Shown here piece by piece: positions 1-6,686 of a DNA stretch of 8,779 nt. The stretch covers positions 1-8,779 of the forward strand of contig SLFE01000142.1 in NCBI GenBank assembly GCA_007124415.1, read 5' to 3'. How positions within the stretch are numbered: the first letter of the stretch is position 1; every line of letters begins with the position of its first letter. The notes beneath the pieces were generated by a model that did no database searches, was not told the DNA's origin, and saw only the letters and a list, made by a program, of their open reading frames with translations. The translations under genes and the position numbers were made by a program. This DNA is from Waddliaceae bacterium. Its GTDB lineage: Bacteria; Chlamydiota; Chlamydiia; Chlamydiales; SLFE01.

Positions 1-1
1 T

Positions 2-1735
2 CCTGTTTTCATCTGGAAGGGAGGCGACGGCGTTACTCTTTGCATACCTTCTGTCTTTATTTCTTGGACCGGGGATGTTCTTGATTCTAAAATCCCCCTT
101 CATAAATCGGAGAAAAAATTAAACTCCGCCGTTTCCCGCCTTTTGAAGCTAACGGGAATCGAAATCGACTATACTTATACTACGCTTGGCCTTGAACAGG
201 AATATTTTGTCGTTGATCGCAGATTAAGAAACTTGCGCCCCGACCTTGTGCTTACAGGGAGAACGGTTTTAGGCGCGCCGTCTCCAAAAGGGCAGGAGCT
301 TCAGGATCATTACTTCGCCTCGGTCAACGACCGTATATTGAGTTTCATGCATGACTTTGAGTCAAGAGCCTTGGAAGTGTCTGTGCCGGTGCAGACCCGG
401 CACAATGAAGTCGCCCCATCTCAATACGAGGTAGCACATGTATTTGAGAAGTCGACATCAGCTATAGATCACAATATCTTAATGATGGAATTGATGAGGC
501 AGACTGCTGAAAAGCATGGCCTTGCCTGCCTGCTTCACGAAAAACCCTTCCAGGGACTGAACGGATCGGGAAAGCACGCCAATTGGTCGATTATGACTAA
601 CACCGGCATTAATCTTTTGGACCCGACAGATCTTCCTGAAAATAATCTCCATTTTCTCGTTCTGATGACATCGATTCTTAATGCGATATATGAACACTCT
701 GCCTTGTTGCGTGCGTCTATTGGTTCGGCATCAAACGACTGCCGCCTTGGCGGGCACGAAGCGCCTCCGGCGATTATCTCGGTGTATCTTGGCGAGGAGC
801 TGGAAGAACTGCTGAGCAATATAGAAAAATCAGGATCCCACAAAACCAAACAACGATTGAATAAATACAATCTCGGCTTGTCGTCGCTGCCCGATCTCTC
901 AAAAGATAACACAGACCGAAACCGCACCTCTCCTTTTGCTTTTACAGGAAACAAGTTTGAATTCCGCGCTGTCGGTTCTTCATCAAACCCTTCATTCAGC
1001 ATCACGGTTTTAAATGCGGTTGTCGCAGAAAGCCTGAACAAGATCATTGATGAGATCGAGAAAAATTTGGGTAAAAAGCAAAAACCCGATAAAAAAGAGC
1101 TGGCCGCTGCTGCGACTTCTGTCCTTCAAAAATACTTGAAAAAGTCAAAAAATATCCGTTTTTCAGGGGATAATTACAGCCGGGAGTGGACTCAGGAGGC
1201 CAAGAAAAGAAAACTTCCAAACATTCAAAAATCGCCCGAGTCCTTTAAGGCGCTTTTAGAAAATAAAACTATTGACGCTTTCAAAGACATTTTACTCAAG
1301 CATGAGCTTGAAAGCCGCTTCGAGCTGATGATGGACCACTATATTCAGACAATTGAAATTGAGCTTAAAGTCATGCTTGAAATGTTTAGGACCCAGATTT
1401 TCCCCGCAGCGATTAAAACCCAAAACGATTTCGCCGGCAGCCTGGCTTTCCTTAAAGACGCATCCATTTCAATAAAGAAACTCTCCTCTCAGAAGGCGGC
1501 ATTGGAAAAACTGGCAAAAGCTATTGACGATGCGCAAAGTTTGGCAGAAGAATTGGATAAAGTCCGGTCGGAAGCCGCAAGAACAACAAACATCAATCGC
1601 AAGGGGGAAGTTTTTGTTAAAAAGGTTCTCCCTTTGTCGGACAAATTTCGGCTGGCTGCGGACAGATTAGAAACCCTTGTCGACGATCAGTACTGGCCCA
1701 TACCTAAATACAGAGAAATTTTATTCCCCAAATGA
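2..1735 (+). CDS. glnN: Type III glutamine synthetase (GlnN-type), 5' end missing
   Basis: Catalyses ATP-dependent formation of glutamine from glutamate and ammonia in the cytoplasm. The frame is open from base 2, giving 577 visible residues; the family usually has about 700, so roughly the first 120-150 residues lie outside the window. Residues 1-47, before the TTG at 143, match the family well (LCIPSVFISWTGDVLDSK), so that TTG is not the start. GSIII motifs in order: EQEYF (65-69), HNEVAPSQYE (from 134), NGSGKH (187-192, nucleotide binding), CRLGGHEAPP (247-256) and RTSPFAFTGNKFEFR (308-322), with the C-terminal WPIPKYREILFPK. The charged helical stretch before the C-terminus is usual for GSIII. 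The stop overlaps the nadD start by 4 nt (ATGA). Type III is distinguished from type I by length and these motifs. Family assignment is near certain; the symbol follows common usage. Confidence 0.95.
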   Translation, partial: PVFIWKGGDGVTLCIPSVFISWTGDVLDSKIPLHKSEKKLNSAVSRLLKLTGIEIDYTYTTLGLEQEYFVVDRRLRNLRPDLVLTGRTVLGAPSPKGQELQDHYFASVNDRILSFMHDFESRALEVSVPVQTRHNEVAPSQYEVAHVFEKSTSAIDHNILMMELMRQTAEKHGLACLLHEKPFQGLNGSGKHANWSIMTNTGINLLDPTDLPENNLHFLVLMTSILNAIYEHSALLRASIGSASNDCRLGGHEAPPAIISVYLGEELEELLSNIEKSGSHKTKQRLNKYNLGLSSLPDLSKDNTDRNRTSPFAFTGNKFEFRAVGSSSNPSFSITVLNAVVAESLNKIIDEIEKNLGKKQKPDKKELAAAATSVLQKYLKKSKNIRFSGDNYSREWTQEAKKRKLPNIQKSPESFKALLENKTIDAFKDILLKHELESRFELMMDHYIQTIEIELKVMLEMFRTQIFPAAIKTQNDFAGSLAFLKDASISIKKLSSQKAALEKLAKAIDDAQSLAEELDKVRSEAARTTNINRKGEVFVKKVLPLSDKFRLAADRLETLVDDQYWPIPKYREILFPK

Positions 1736-2331
1736 AAAAAAAAATCGGTTTATACGGCGGCACATTCGATCCCATACACTACGGCCATCTTAATCTTGTT
1801 ATTCAGGTGATGGAATTGCGCGCCCTTGATGAAGTGTGGCTGATTCCTACAGGAGTTAATCCTTTCAAGATAGACAAAGATCTCGCTGATGCAAAATACA
1901 GGTTGGATATGACCCGAAAGGCAGCAGAGCCCTTCCCGAATCTGAAAGTCATGGATAACGAGCTTAGGCGCGAAGGAGTTTCCTATGCCATCGATACTTT
2001 AAAAGAATTTTTTCAAAGGGGCGGGGATGACAATTATTCCATTATTATTGGCGATGACGCCGCCAAAGGATTTTTTAAATGGAAGGATGTCAATGAAATT
2101 GTTGAAATGGTGCCGGTCTTCGTCGGAAGGCGGTCTTGCGATTTTAATATTAATGACCTAGAGGGCGATCCCCAAGTTCTTCAAGCCCTGAAAAAGGGGA
2201 TGACTGATACCAGAATTGTCGAAATTTCCAGTACTGAAATACGCGAGAGGATTTCAAAAGGGCTGAACTGCCGCCACCTCGTTCCTTCGAAAGTCATGGA
2301 CATAATATATAAAAAACATTTATACTCTTAA
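1732..2331 (+). CDS. nadD: Nicotinate-nucleotide adenylyltransferase
   Basis: Transfers AMP from ATP to nicotinate mononucleotide, making deamido-NAD in the cytoplasm, the shared step of de novo and nicotinate-salvage NAD synthesis. The 199-residue protein has the normal family length. The nucleotidyltransferase signature GGTFDPIHYGH is at residues 9-19, with the catalytic HxGH at H16-H19. The second signature ISSTEIR is at residues 165-171. The ATG overlaps the glutamine synthetase stop (ATGA) and has no convincing Shine-Dalgarno sequence, so translation is probably coupled to the upstream gene. The rsfS start follows after 4 nt; nadD next to rsfS is a very common bacterial arrangement, which supports nadD over coaD (phosphopantetheine adenylyltransferase, usually about 160 residues). 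Animal-pathogenic chlamydiae are generally regarded as NAD importers, so a complete nadD fits a less reduced relative. Confidence 0.95.
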   Translation: MKKKIGLYGGTFDPIHYGHLNLVIQVMELRALDEVWLIPTGVNPFKIDKDLADAKYRLDMTRKAAEPFPNLKVMDNELRREGVSYAIDTLKEFFQRGGDDNYSIIIGDDAAKGFFKWKDVNEIVEMVPVFVGRRSCDFNINDLEGDPQVLQALKKGMTDTRIVEISSTEIRERISKGLNCRHLVPSKVMDIIYKKHLYS

Positions 2332-2335
2332 TTGT

Positions 2336-2692
2336 ATGGAAAAGAAAGACTTAGAGTTAATAGCTCAAACGATTTTCGATAAGAAAGGGACCAATATCTT
2401 CGTTTTGGACGTGCGGGGGCTGACATCAATGACCGATTATTTCGTTCTAGCCGAAGGAAATGTCGACCGCCATGTCAAAGCCATCGGTGATGCAGTTATC
2501 GACTCGATGGAAAGTGCCGGAATTGAAGTTCTTCGGATCGAGGGCAACCACTCGGCCGACTGGATGGTGATCGACTTCGGCGATGTTTTCGTACATTTAT
2601 TCACTACGGGCGTTCGAGAGAAATACGGCCTGGAATCCGTCTGGAGCAAAGGTAAAATAGTCGATGTGTCCATAGATATATCGAAGAAATAA
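2336..2692 (+). CDS. rsfS: Ribosomal silencing factor RsfS (YbeB/Iojap family)
   Basis: Binds ribosomal protein uL14 on the large subunit and blocks joining with the small subunit, lowering translation under starvation or in stationary phase. The 118-residue length is typical. Conserved positions visible are TDYFVLAEG (33-41), the E69-G70 pair of the RIEG element, DWMVIDFGDVFVHLF (75-89) with W76, D80, G82 and D83, and REKYGLESVW (94-103), matching the canonical R..Y.LE..W. It starts 4 nt after nadD and has no clear Shine-Dalgarno sequence; fabF follows 11 nt downstream. The order rsfS-fabF-Nudix corresponds, from memory, to CT769-CT771 of Chlamydia trachomatis. In an organism with a developmental cycle, ribosome silencing could matter when the replicative form turns into the infectious form; that is inference. 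Confidence 0.95.
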   Translation: MEKKDLELIAQTIFDKKGTNIFVLDVRGLTSMTDYFVLAEGNVDRHVKAIGDAVIDSMESAGIEVLRIEGNHSADWMVIDFGDVFVHLFTTGVREKYGLESVWSKGKIVDVSIDISKK

Positions 2693-2703
2693 CAAGGTAT
2701 CTT

Positions 2704-3948
2704 ATGTCAAAGCAAAGAGTTGTGATTACCGGTCTTGGCGTCGTTTCATGTTTTGGAAATGACGTCGATCAATTTATCGATGCCCTTATGGCCGGAAAAA
2801 GCGGAGTGAGGGCCATCACTGAATTTCCTTGCGAGGATTACACGACACGTTTTGCTGCAAAAATTTCAAACTTTGATCCTGGCGGCTATATCGACAAAAA
2901 ACAAGCCAGGCGCGTTGATAACTTTATCGCCTATTCGCTTGTTGCCGGTAAAAAAGCTCTTGATTCAGCCAATATCAATAAAGAGTCAAAACTGGATAAA
3001 ACCCGTTGCGGAGTTCTCATCGGCTCCGGCATGGGCGGGCTCGACATGTTTTCGAGCGCTGTCGAGACGCTTAGAGATAAAGGCGCAGGACGCATGTCCC
3101 CATTTTTTATTCCCTATACGATTACGAATATGGGAGGGGCCCTTCTCGCTATGGAATACGGCTTTATGGGACCCAACTATTCAATTTCCACCGCTTGCGC
3201 GACAGGCAACTATGCATTTGTAAGCGCTATGAAACATATCCGGAGCGGAGAGGCCGATGTTATCGTATGCGGAGGGGTCGAGGCTCCGATTAATCCTGTC
3301 GGTCTGGCCGGATTTTGCGCCTGCAGAGCCCTTTCGACTCGAAATGACGATCCAGAAAAGGCCGCCCGCCCTTGGGATAAAGATCGCGACGGATTTGTCA
3401 TGGGTGAGGGCGCAGGTGTTTTTGTCTTGGAATCGCTTGAACACGCCAAGGCGCGCGGCGCCCCGATTTACGCTGAGATCCTTGGCGGCGCCTTTTCCTG
3501 CGACGCCCACCACATGACGATGCCTCGCGAAGATGGAGAAGGTATTGCCCTCTGCATCGAGAAAGCGCTTAAAGATGCCGGAGTGTCTCCCGGCGATGTC
3601 AACTATATCAACGCTCACGCAACCTGCACCCCGCTTGGGGATATGGCAGAAGTTAACGCCGCTAAAAAGATATTTAAAAATCCCTCAAAGATATCTATGA
3701 ATGCGACCAAATCAATGATCGGGCACGCTCTTGGAGCGGCCGGCGGGCTTGAAGGGGTTGCGACGGTCATGCAGATGAAAAGAGGCAGAATTCACCCGAC
3801 GATCAACCTGGACAATCCTGAGGAGGGTTTGGATTTCAATACGCCGAAAAAGGGGGAGGATTGCGACATTAAAGTCGCGATATCAAACTCATTCGGTTTT
3901 GGCGGCCATAACGCAACCGTAGTTCTCGCCCCCTATAAGGAATCATAA
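2704..3948 (+). CDS. fabF: 3-oxoacyl-[acyl-carrier-protein] synthase II (KAS II, FabF), plastid KAS I-like
   Basis: Condenses malonyl-ACP with acyl-ACP, the elongation step of type II fatty acid synthesis in the cytoplasm. The 414-residue length is normal. The thiolase-fold active site is complete: nucleophile C165 in STACATG, H305 in NAHATCTPLGD, K336 and H341 in KSMIGHALGAAGG, and the terminal loop SNSFGFGGHN. The first His motif reads HATCT where most bacterial FabF have HGTST. Long stretches, such as RNDDPEKAARPWDKDRDGF and GGAFSCDAHHMT, resemble plant plastid KAS I as recalled. AAGG at 2694-2697 gives a ribosome binding site 6 nt before the ATG. The Nudix gene begins 1 nt after the stop. 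The codons here are noticeably more GC-rich (37 of 60 bases at 3361-3420) than in the F-box gene. Confidence 0.96.
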   Translation: MSKQRVVITGLGVVSCFGNDVDQFIDALMAGKSGVRAITEFPCEDYTTRFAAKISNFDPGGYIDKKQARRVDNFIAYSLVAGKKALDSANINKESKLDKTRCGVLIGSGMGGLDMFSSAVETLRDKGAGRMSPFFIPYTITNMGGALLAMEYGFMGPNYSISTACATGNYAFVSAMKHIRSGEADVIVCGGVEAPINPVGLAGFCACRALSTRNDDPEKAARPWDKDRDGFVMGEGAGVFVLESLEHAKARGAPIYAEILGGAFSCDAHHMTMPREDGEGIALCIEKALKDAGVSPGDVNYINAHATCTPLGDMAEVNAAKKIFKNPSKISMNATKSMIGHALGAAGGLEGVATVMQMKRGRIHPTINLDNPEEGLDFNTPKKGEDCDIKVAISNSFGFGGHNATVVLAPYKES

Positions 3949-3949
3949 T

Positions 3950-4369
3950 ATGGAACATTCATACGGCATCATTCCATTGCAGCGCTGGGAAAATGAGTGG
4001 CAAGTATTTCTAGTTCACAGAACTAAATCGGGCGGGTTCTGGGAATTCCCGAAGGGGCATCTAGACGAAGGGGAGACGTCTTTGGCAGCCGCGGAAAGGG
4101 AGCTTAGAGAGGAAACAGGACTGTCGATTGCCACGCTCTTAGAATTCAACCCGTTGACTGAATATTACGAATATGAGTGGCATGGAAAAACCATTCCCAA
4201 AGAAGTCCATTACTACTTAGCTATAGTCGAAGGGGAAGTTGCTTTGCAGCCTAATGAGGTGGACGAGGGCAAATGGGTCCCTCTCCGAGACGCAGAAATC
4301 CATGTCACCCATGACTCTACCCGGTCGCTTTGCCAAAAGGCGATCAAGTTGATGCAAGGGAGTAATTAG
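3950..4369 (+). CDS. Nudix hydrolase, bis(5'-nucleosyl)-tetraphosphatase (Ap4A hydrolase) type
   Basis: Predicted to hydrolyse a nucleoside diphosphate linked to another moiety, most likely Ap4A to ATP and AMP. The protein has 139 residues. The Nudix box is complete: G36-x5-E42-x7-R50-E51-x2-E54-E55-x-G57-L58, the metal-binding helix being REL-REET-GL. The preceding FWEFPKGHLDEGE and the tyrosine-rich TEYYEYEW with PKEVHYYLA are features of the small Ap4A hydrolases (NUDT2-like) rather than of MutT. AAGGAA at 3937-3942 lies 7 nt before the ATG. The gene begins 1 nt after fabF and its position corresponds to CT771 in Chlamydia trachomatis, where a Nudix protein also follows fabF. Substrate is inferred from family resemblance; RppH-like activity on mRNA 5' ends cannot be excluded. 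Confidence 0.9.
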   Translation: MEHSYGIIPLQRWENEWQVFLVHRTKSGGFWEFPKGHLDEGETSLAAAERELREETGLSIATLLEFNPLTEYYEYEWHGKTIPKEVHYYLAIVEGEVALQPNEVDEGKWVPLRDAEIHVTHDSTRSLCQKAIKLMQGSN

Positions 4370-4389
4370 CTGAAAAGGAAAAGATTGGC

Positions 4390-4839
4390 ATGCTTAAGGA
4401 ATTTAGAGATTTCGCCTTGAAAGGAAATGCCCTTGATATGGCAGTGGGCATCATTATCGGAGCCGCATTTGGGACGATAGTCAATTCCCTCGTCAATGAT
4501 ATCCTCATGCCTCCGATAGGGCTGATGCTAGGGCGAGTCGATTTTAGCAATTTGTTTCTAACTCTTAAGTCAGGGGTTCCGCCCGGCCCTTACCTTACTG
4601 CCGAGGCGGCCGCAGATGCAGGCGCTATCACTGTCAACTTCGGCATTTTTATCAACAACGTCATTTCTTTCGTGATTATTGCGTTCACCGTGTTTTTGGT
4701 TGTAAAGAATTTCAACAAGGTTCGCGACAAATTTACTGCTTCCCAGCAAGTGGATACAAAAGAGTGTCCCGAGTGTTGCAGTAAAATCTCAATCAGAGCG
4801 AGAAAGTGCCCGAATTGCACCACTTCTTTTGGTAAATAG
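4390..4839 (+). CDS. mscL: Large-conductance mechanosensitive channel with C-terminal zinc ribbon
   Basis: Pentameric inner-membrane channel that opens under membrane tension to release solutes on osmotic downshock. The 149-residue protein begins with the amphipathic helix MLKEFRDFALKGNALDMAVG, then TM1 (about 15-47, IIIGAAFGTIVNSLVNDILM), a periplasmic loop with an alanine-rich insert (about 48-82) and TM2 (about 84-106, ending VVKNFNKVRDKF). The usual cytoplasmic helix is replaced by a four-cysteine ribbon: CPEC at 126-129 and CPNC at 140-143, with an extra C130. Such ribbons occur in a subset of MscL proteins, from memory. AAGGA at 4375-4379 is a ribosome binding site about 10 nt upstream. 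It is the last gene of the packed cluster, 20 nt after the Nudix gene. In pathogenic chlamydiae I recall ppa at this place instead. Confidence 0.95.
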   Translation: MLKEFRDFALKGNALDMAVGIIIGAAFGTIVNSLVNDILMPPIGLMLGRVDFSNLFLTLKSGVPPGPYLTAEAAADAGAITVNFGIFINNVISFVIIAFTVFLVVKNFNKVRDKFTASQQVDTKECPECCSKISIRARKCPNCTTSFGK

Positions 4840-4913
4840 CTTAATTTTAGACTATTATAAATTATTTCCTTAAATAATATTAATTTGATACAAGACGTTT
4901 AGGAGGTGATATT
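4840..4913 (+). promoter_or_regulatory. AT-rich intergenic spacer with possible weak promoter
   Basis: This 74-nt gap is the longest non-coding stretch on the left side and is strongly AT-rich. A possible sigma-70-like pair is TAGACT (4848-4853, 4 of 6 to consensus) and TTAAAT (4870-4875, 4 of 6) with a 16-nt spacer. A 7-bp inverted repeat, ATTATTT (4861-4867) and AAATAAT (4872-4878), has a 4-nt loop. It contains only A and T, so it is a poor terminator and could simply reflect composition. The change in gene type here, from housekeeping to small envelope proteins, makes a new promoter plausible but not shown. Confidence 0.3.
4901..4910 (+). promoter_or_regulatory. Strong ribosome binding site for the DUF1328-type gene
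   Basis: AGGAGGTGAT is fully complementary to the 3' end of 16S rRNA. The AGGAGG core ends 7 nt before the ATG at 4914. It is the best Shine-Dalgarno match in the window and decides that the short frame starting there is a real gene. Confidence 0.85.
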
Positions 4914-5084
4914 ATGTTATATCGGGCTATTTTGTTTTTTATTGTCGCTATTATTGCTGCGTTTTTAGGCTTTGGCGGCATTGCGGCCGGAGCTGCTAAC
5001 ATTGCGCAGATTTTATTCGTTATTTTTCTGATACTGTTTATTGTCAGTTTGGTTGCCGGTCTTTTCCGGGGAAGGCGCCTGTAA
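4914..5084 (+). CDS. Small membrane protein, DUF1328/YtjA family
   Basis: A 56-residue hydrophobic protein starting MLYRAILFFIVAIIAAFLGF and ending FRGRRL. It has two predicted membrane segments, about residues 5-20 and 30-50, separated by the glycine/alanine-rich turn GGIAAGAANIAQ. Sequence and length agree with the DUF1328 (YtjA) family, which is found near stress and envelope genes in many proteobacteria and has no established biochemical role. A positive-charged C-terminus suggests it ends on the cytoplasmic side. The start is fixed by the near-perfect ribosome binding site at 4901-4910. The lipoprotein gene starts 16 nt after the stop, so the two are probably co-transcribed. The family call is by resemblance of the whole short sequence. 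Confidence 0.85.
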   Translation: MLYRAILFFIVAIIAAFLGFGGIAAGAANIAQILFVIFLILFIVSLVAGLFRGRRL

Positions 5085-5089
5085 AGTTT

Positions 5090-5094
5090 GGAGG
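5090..5094 (+). promoter_or_regulatory. Ribosome binding site supporting the TTG start of the lipoprotein
   Basis: GGAGG lies 6 nt before the TTG at 5101, immediately ahead of a clean lipoprotein signal peptide. This favours TTG over the in-frame upstream start at 5041, which lies inside the preceding gene. Confidence 0.7.
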
Positions 5095-5100
5095 TATATT

Positions 5101-5373
5101 TTGAATAAGAAAATACTCGCTGTTTTGTTATTTCTCTCTTTGTTTCTTCTGGGGTGCGAGATGGAAGAGACCCCTGAAAGGCCGGTTAGAGAAATTGAAG
5201 AGCCCGTATTCCCTTCACCTGACAGACCGTTAAGGGACCCTGCGGCTCCGCCGCTTGAGAGGGAAGATGAGATCGAAAACGACCGCCCTTCTTTTGAACC
5301 ATTAAACGAGCGGGCTGATGAAGCTATAAGGCGGTTCGAGGAAGAAACGAGGGATTTGATAGACCGGCGCTAA
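5101..5373 (+). CDS. Small putative lipoprotein, proline- and charge-rich
   Basis: A 90-residue protein with a type II signal peptide: N-terminal MNKK, hydrophobic core ILAVLLFLSLFLL, then the lipobox LLGC with the lipidated cysteine at residue 19. Glu at position +2 does not suggest inner-membrane retention, so the protein is probably in the outer membrane. The mature part of about 70 residues is rich in Glu, Arg, Asp and Pro, with repeated short P-x-R/E-P elements (ERPVREIEEP, PDRPLRDPAAPP), and ends in a predicted amphipathic helix (NERADEAIRRFEEETRDLI). No enzymatic motif is recognised. The start is a TTG with GGAGG 6 nt upstream; the ATG-like frame from 5041 would place 20 non-signal residues in front. 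The stop overlaps that of the MFS gene on the other strand. Function unknown; a structural or adaptor role in the envelope is a guess. Confidence 0.75.
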   Translation: MNKKILAVLLFLSLFLLGCEMEETPERPVREIEEPVFPSPDRPLRDPAAPPLEREDEIENDRPSFEPLNERADEAIRRFEEETRDLIDRR

Positions 5374-6650
5374 AATCCTCGGTAAATTAATCTTAGATTC
5401 TTTTTTTGCGACTCCCGCACTATGAGGATAGAGGCAAAACTGATAGTGCCGACAATGATTAGGTAAATTCCCGGAGAAAGAGGCGATCCCGTCATTTTTA
5501 TAAGCAGTGTGCACATCAACGGGCAGGTCCCTGAGAAAACGCTGGCGGCGAAATTGTAGGCAATTCCTACGGAACTTGCCCGCGTTCTGACCGGGAAGAA
5601 TTCAGCCATGAGCGTCGGAAGGGGGGCGTGATAGATCGCGATGAGAGCCGTCATAATGAGAAGCGCGGGAATCACAGCGCTAAGCTTCCCGGTCAGCAGC
5701 AGAGAAAACAGCGGGTAGGACAGGACAATAAAACCTAACGCTCCGACAAGCATGAGCTTTGTGCGGTCGATAATATCTGAGAGAAAGCCGACAACCGGAA
5801 CTATTCCGATAAAAATCATTAGCATAAAAGTATTGAGCATCAGCGCCTCTGAAAGGGGGAGCCCCGTTTCTTGAGACAGGTAGGTCGGCATGTAGGCATA
5901 AATGAGATAACCGGCTACGGTTGAGAGCAGATTGAAGCCGATCATCGAAATCAATGATGCCTTTTGGCTGGCGAAGACTTCTCTTATCGGATTTTCCGAT
6001 TTCTCTCCCGATTTTTGCATGTCGATATAGGGGGCGGTTTCTTGGCTCGAAGAGCGGACAATCAATCCAAAAAGGGCTGCGGCTCCTCCTAGTATAAAAG
6101 GAATGCGCCAGGCGCCGGCTACCAGTGCAGGCTCGGGAAAGTAATTAACTGTTACCGAGGCGACAAATGAGCCTAAAAGCCACCCCGCTCCCGCTCCGAC
6201 AAGAACAAAGCTGCCTGCAAATCCTTTTCGGTTCGCTGGCGCGTGTTCTGTCAAATAGAGGATTGCCGAAGTGTATTCTCCGCCGACAGACAATCCTTGC
6301 GCTAACCGGCAAAGGATTAACGTGAGTGGAGCCAGCAGGCCGACCTTCGAATAAACCGGCAGAAGCCCCATGACCACCGTCGGAATAGAGATCAGCATGA
6401 TAGAGATTAGAAGCGCTTGTTTTCTGCCTAATCTGTCGCCCAGGCTCCCGAAAAACATTGCTCCCAAAGGTCTCATGATGAAGCCGACTGCGAATACCGC
6501 AAATATCGAGATCAGAGAAATTGTGGGACTATCGCTTGGAAAAAATAGAGGGGCGATGACAGCGGCCATATATCCGTAGACGGTAAAGTCGTACCACTCG
6601 AGGATATTGCCGATTAAACCTATGGCTATTGTCTTTTTTAAAGATTGCAT
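5370..6650 (-). CDS. MFS transporter, metabolite:H+ symporter (MHS, ProP-like) family
   Basis: Predicted 12-helix inner-membrane symporter of 426 residues that imports a small solute with protons. The MHS family includes proline/betaine, citrate, alpha-ketoglutarate and shikimate carriers. Motifs visible are the N-terminal GNILEWYDFTVYGYM (14-28), RPLGAMFFGSLGDRLGRK (60-77) carrying the MFS loop motif G-x2-G-D-R-x-G-R-K, and RLAQGLSVGGEYTSAILYL in helix 4-5. The long C-terminal coiled coil of E. coli ProP is absent, so osmosensing of that type is unlikely. The substrate cannot be read from sequence. It begins 36 nt after the phytochelatin-synthase-like gene and has no Shine-Dalgarno match; its start codon lies in a small inverted repeat (6644-6659). 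Its stop overlaps the convergent lipoprotein stop. Confidence 0.9.
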   Translation of the reverse strand: MQSLKKTIAIGLIGNILEWYDFTVYGYMAAVIAPLFFPSDSPTISLISIFAVFAVGFIMRPLGAMFFGSLGDRLGRKQALLISIMLISIPTVVMGLLPVYSKVGLLAPLTLILCRLAQGLSVGGEYTSAILYLTEHAPANRKGFAGSFVLVGAGAGWLLGSFVASVTVNYFPEPALVAGAWRIPFILGGAAALFGLIVRSSSQETAPYIDMQKSGEKSENPIREVFASQKASLISMIGFNLLSTVAGYLIYAYMPTYLSQETGLPLSEALMLNTFMLMIFIGIVPVVGFLSDIIDRTKLMLVGALGFIVLSYPLFSLLLTGKLSAVIPALLIMTALIAIYHAPLPTLMAEFFPVRTRASSVGIAYNFAASVFSGTCPLMCTLLIKMTGSPLSPGIYLIIVGTISFASILIVRESQKKNLRLIYRGF

Positions 6651-6686
6651 GCAAGCAATGCTACCATTAAAGGAGTAATTTGTAAA

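Noticed and set aside
143..145. TTG at 143 as the start of glutamine synthetase
   Set aside because: The frame is open back to base 2 and the preceding residues fit the GSIII family, so the gene is cut by the window edge.
535..1047. Minus-strand open frame of 170 codons inside glutamine synthetase
   Set aside because: It lies wholly antisense to conserved coding sequence, shows no known motif and has no neighbour on that strand.
3181..3618. Minus-strand open frame of 145 codons inside fabF
   Set aside because: It is antisense to the catalytic core of fabF and is explained by GC-rich codons there; no family resemblance.
4861..4878. 7-bp inverted repeat as a rho-independent terminator of mscL
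   Set aside because: The stem has only A-T pairs and is not followed by a T-run, so it is unlikely to end transcription.
5041..5100. Start of the lipoprotein at 5041
   Set aside because: This part lies inside the DUF1328-type gene in another frame and would put 20 residues before the signal peptide; the TTG at 5101 has its own ribosome binding site.
5389..5407. AATC-TTA-GATT followed by seven T as a terminator of the lipoprotein gene
   Set aside because: The stem is four A-T-rich pairs, too weak to call, and the T-run encodes lysines in the MFS gene on the other strand.
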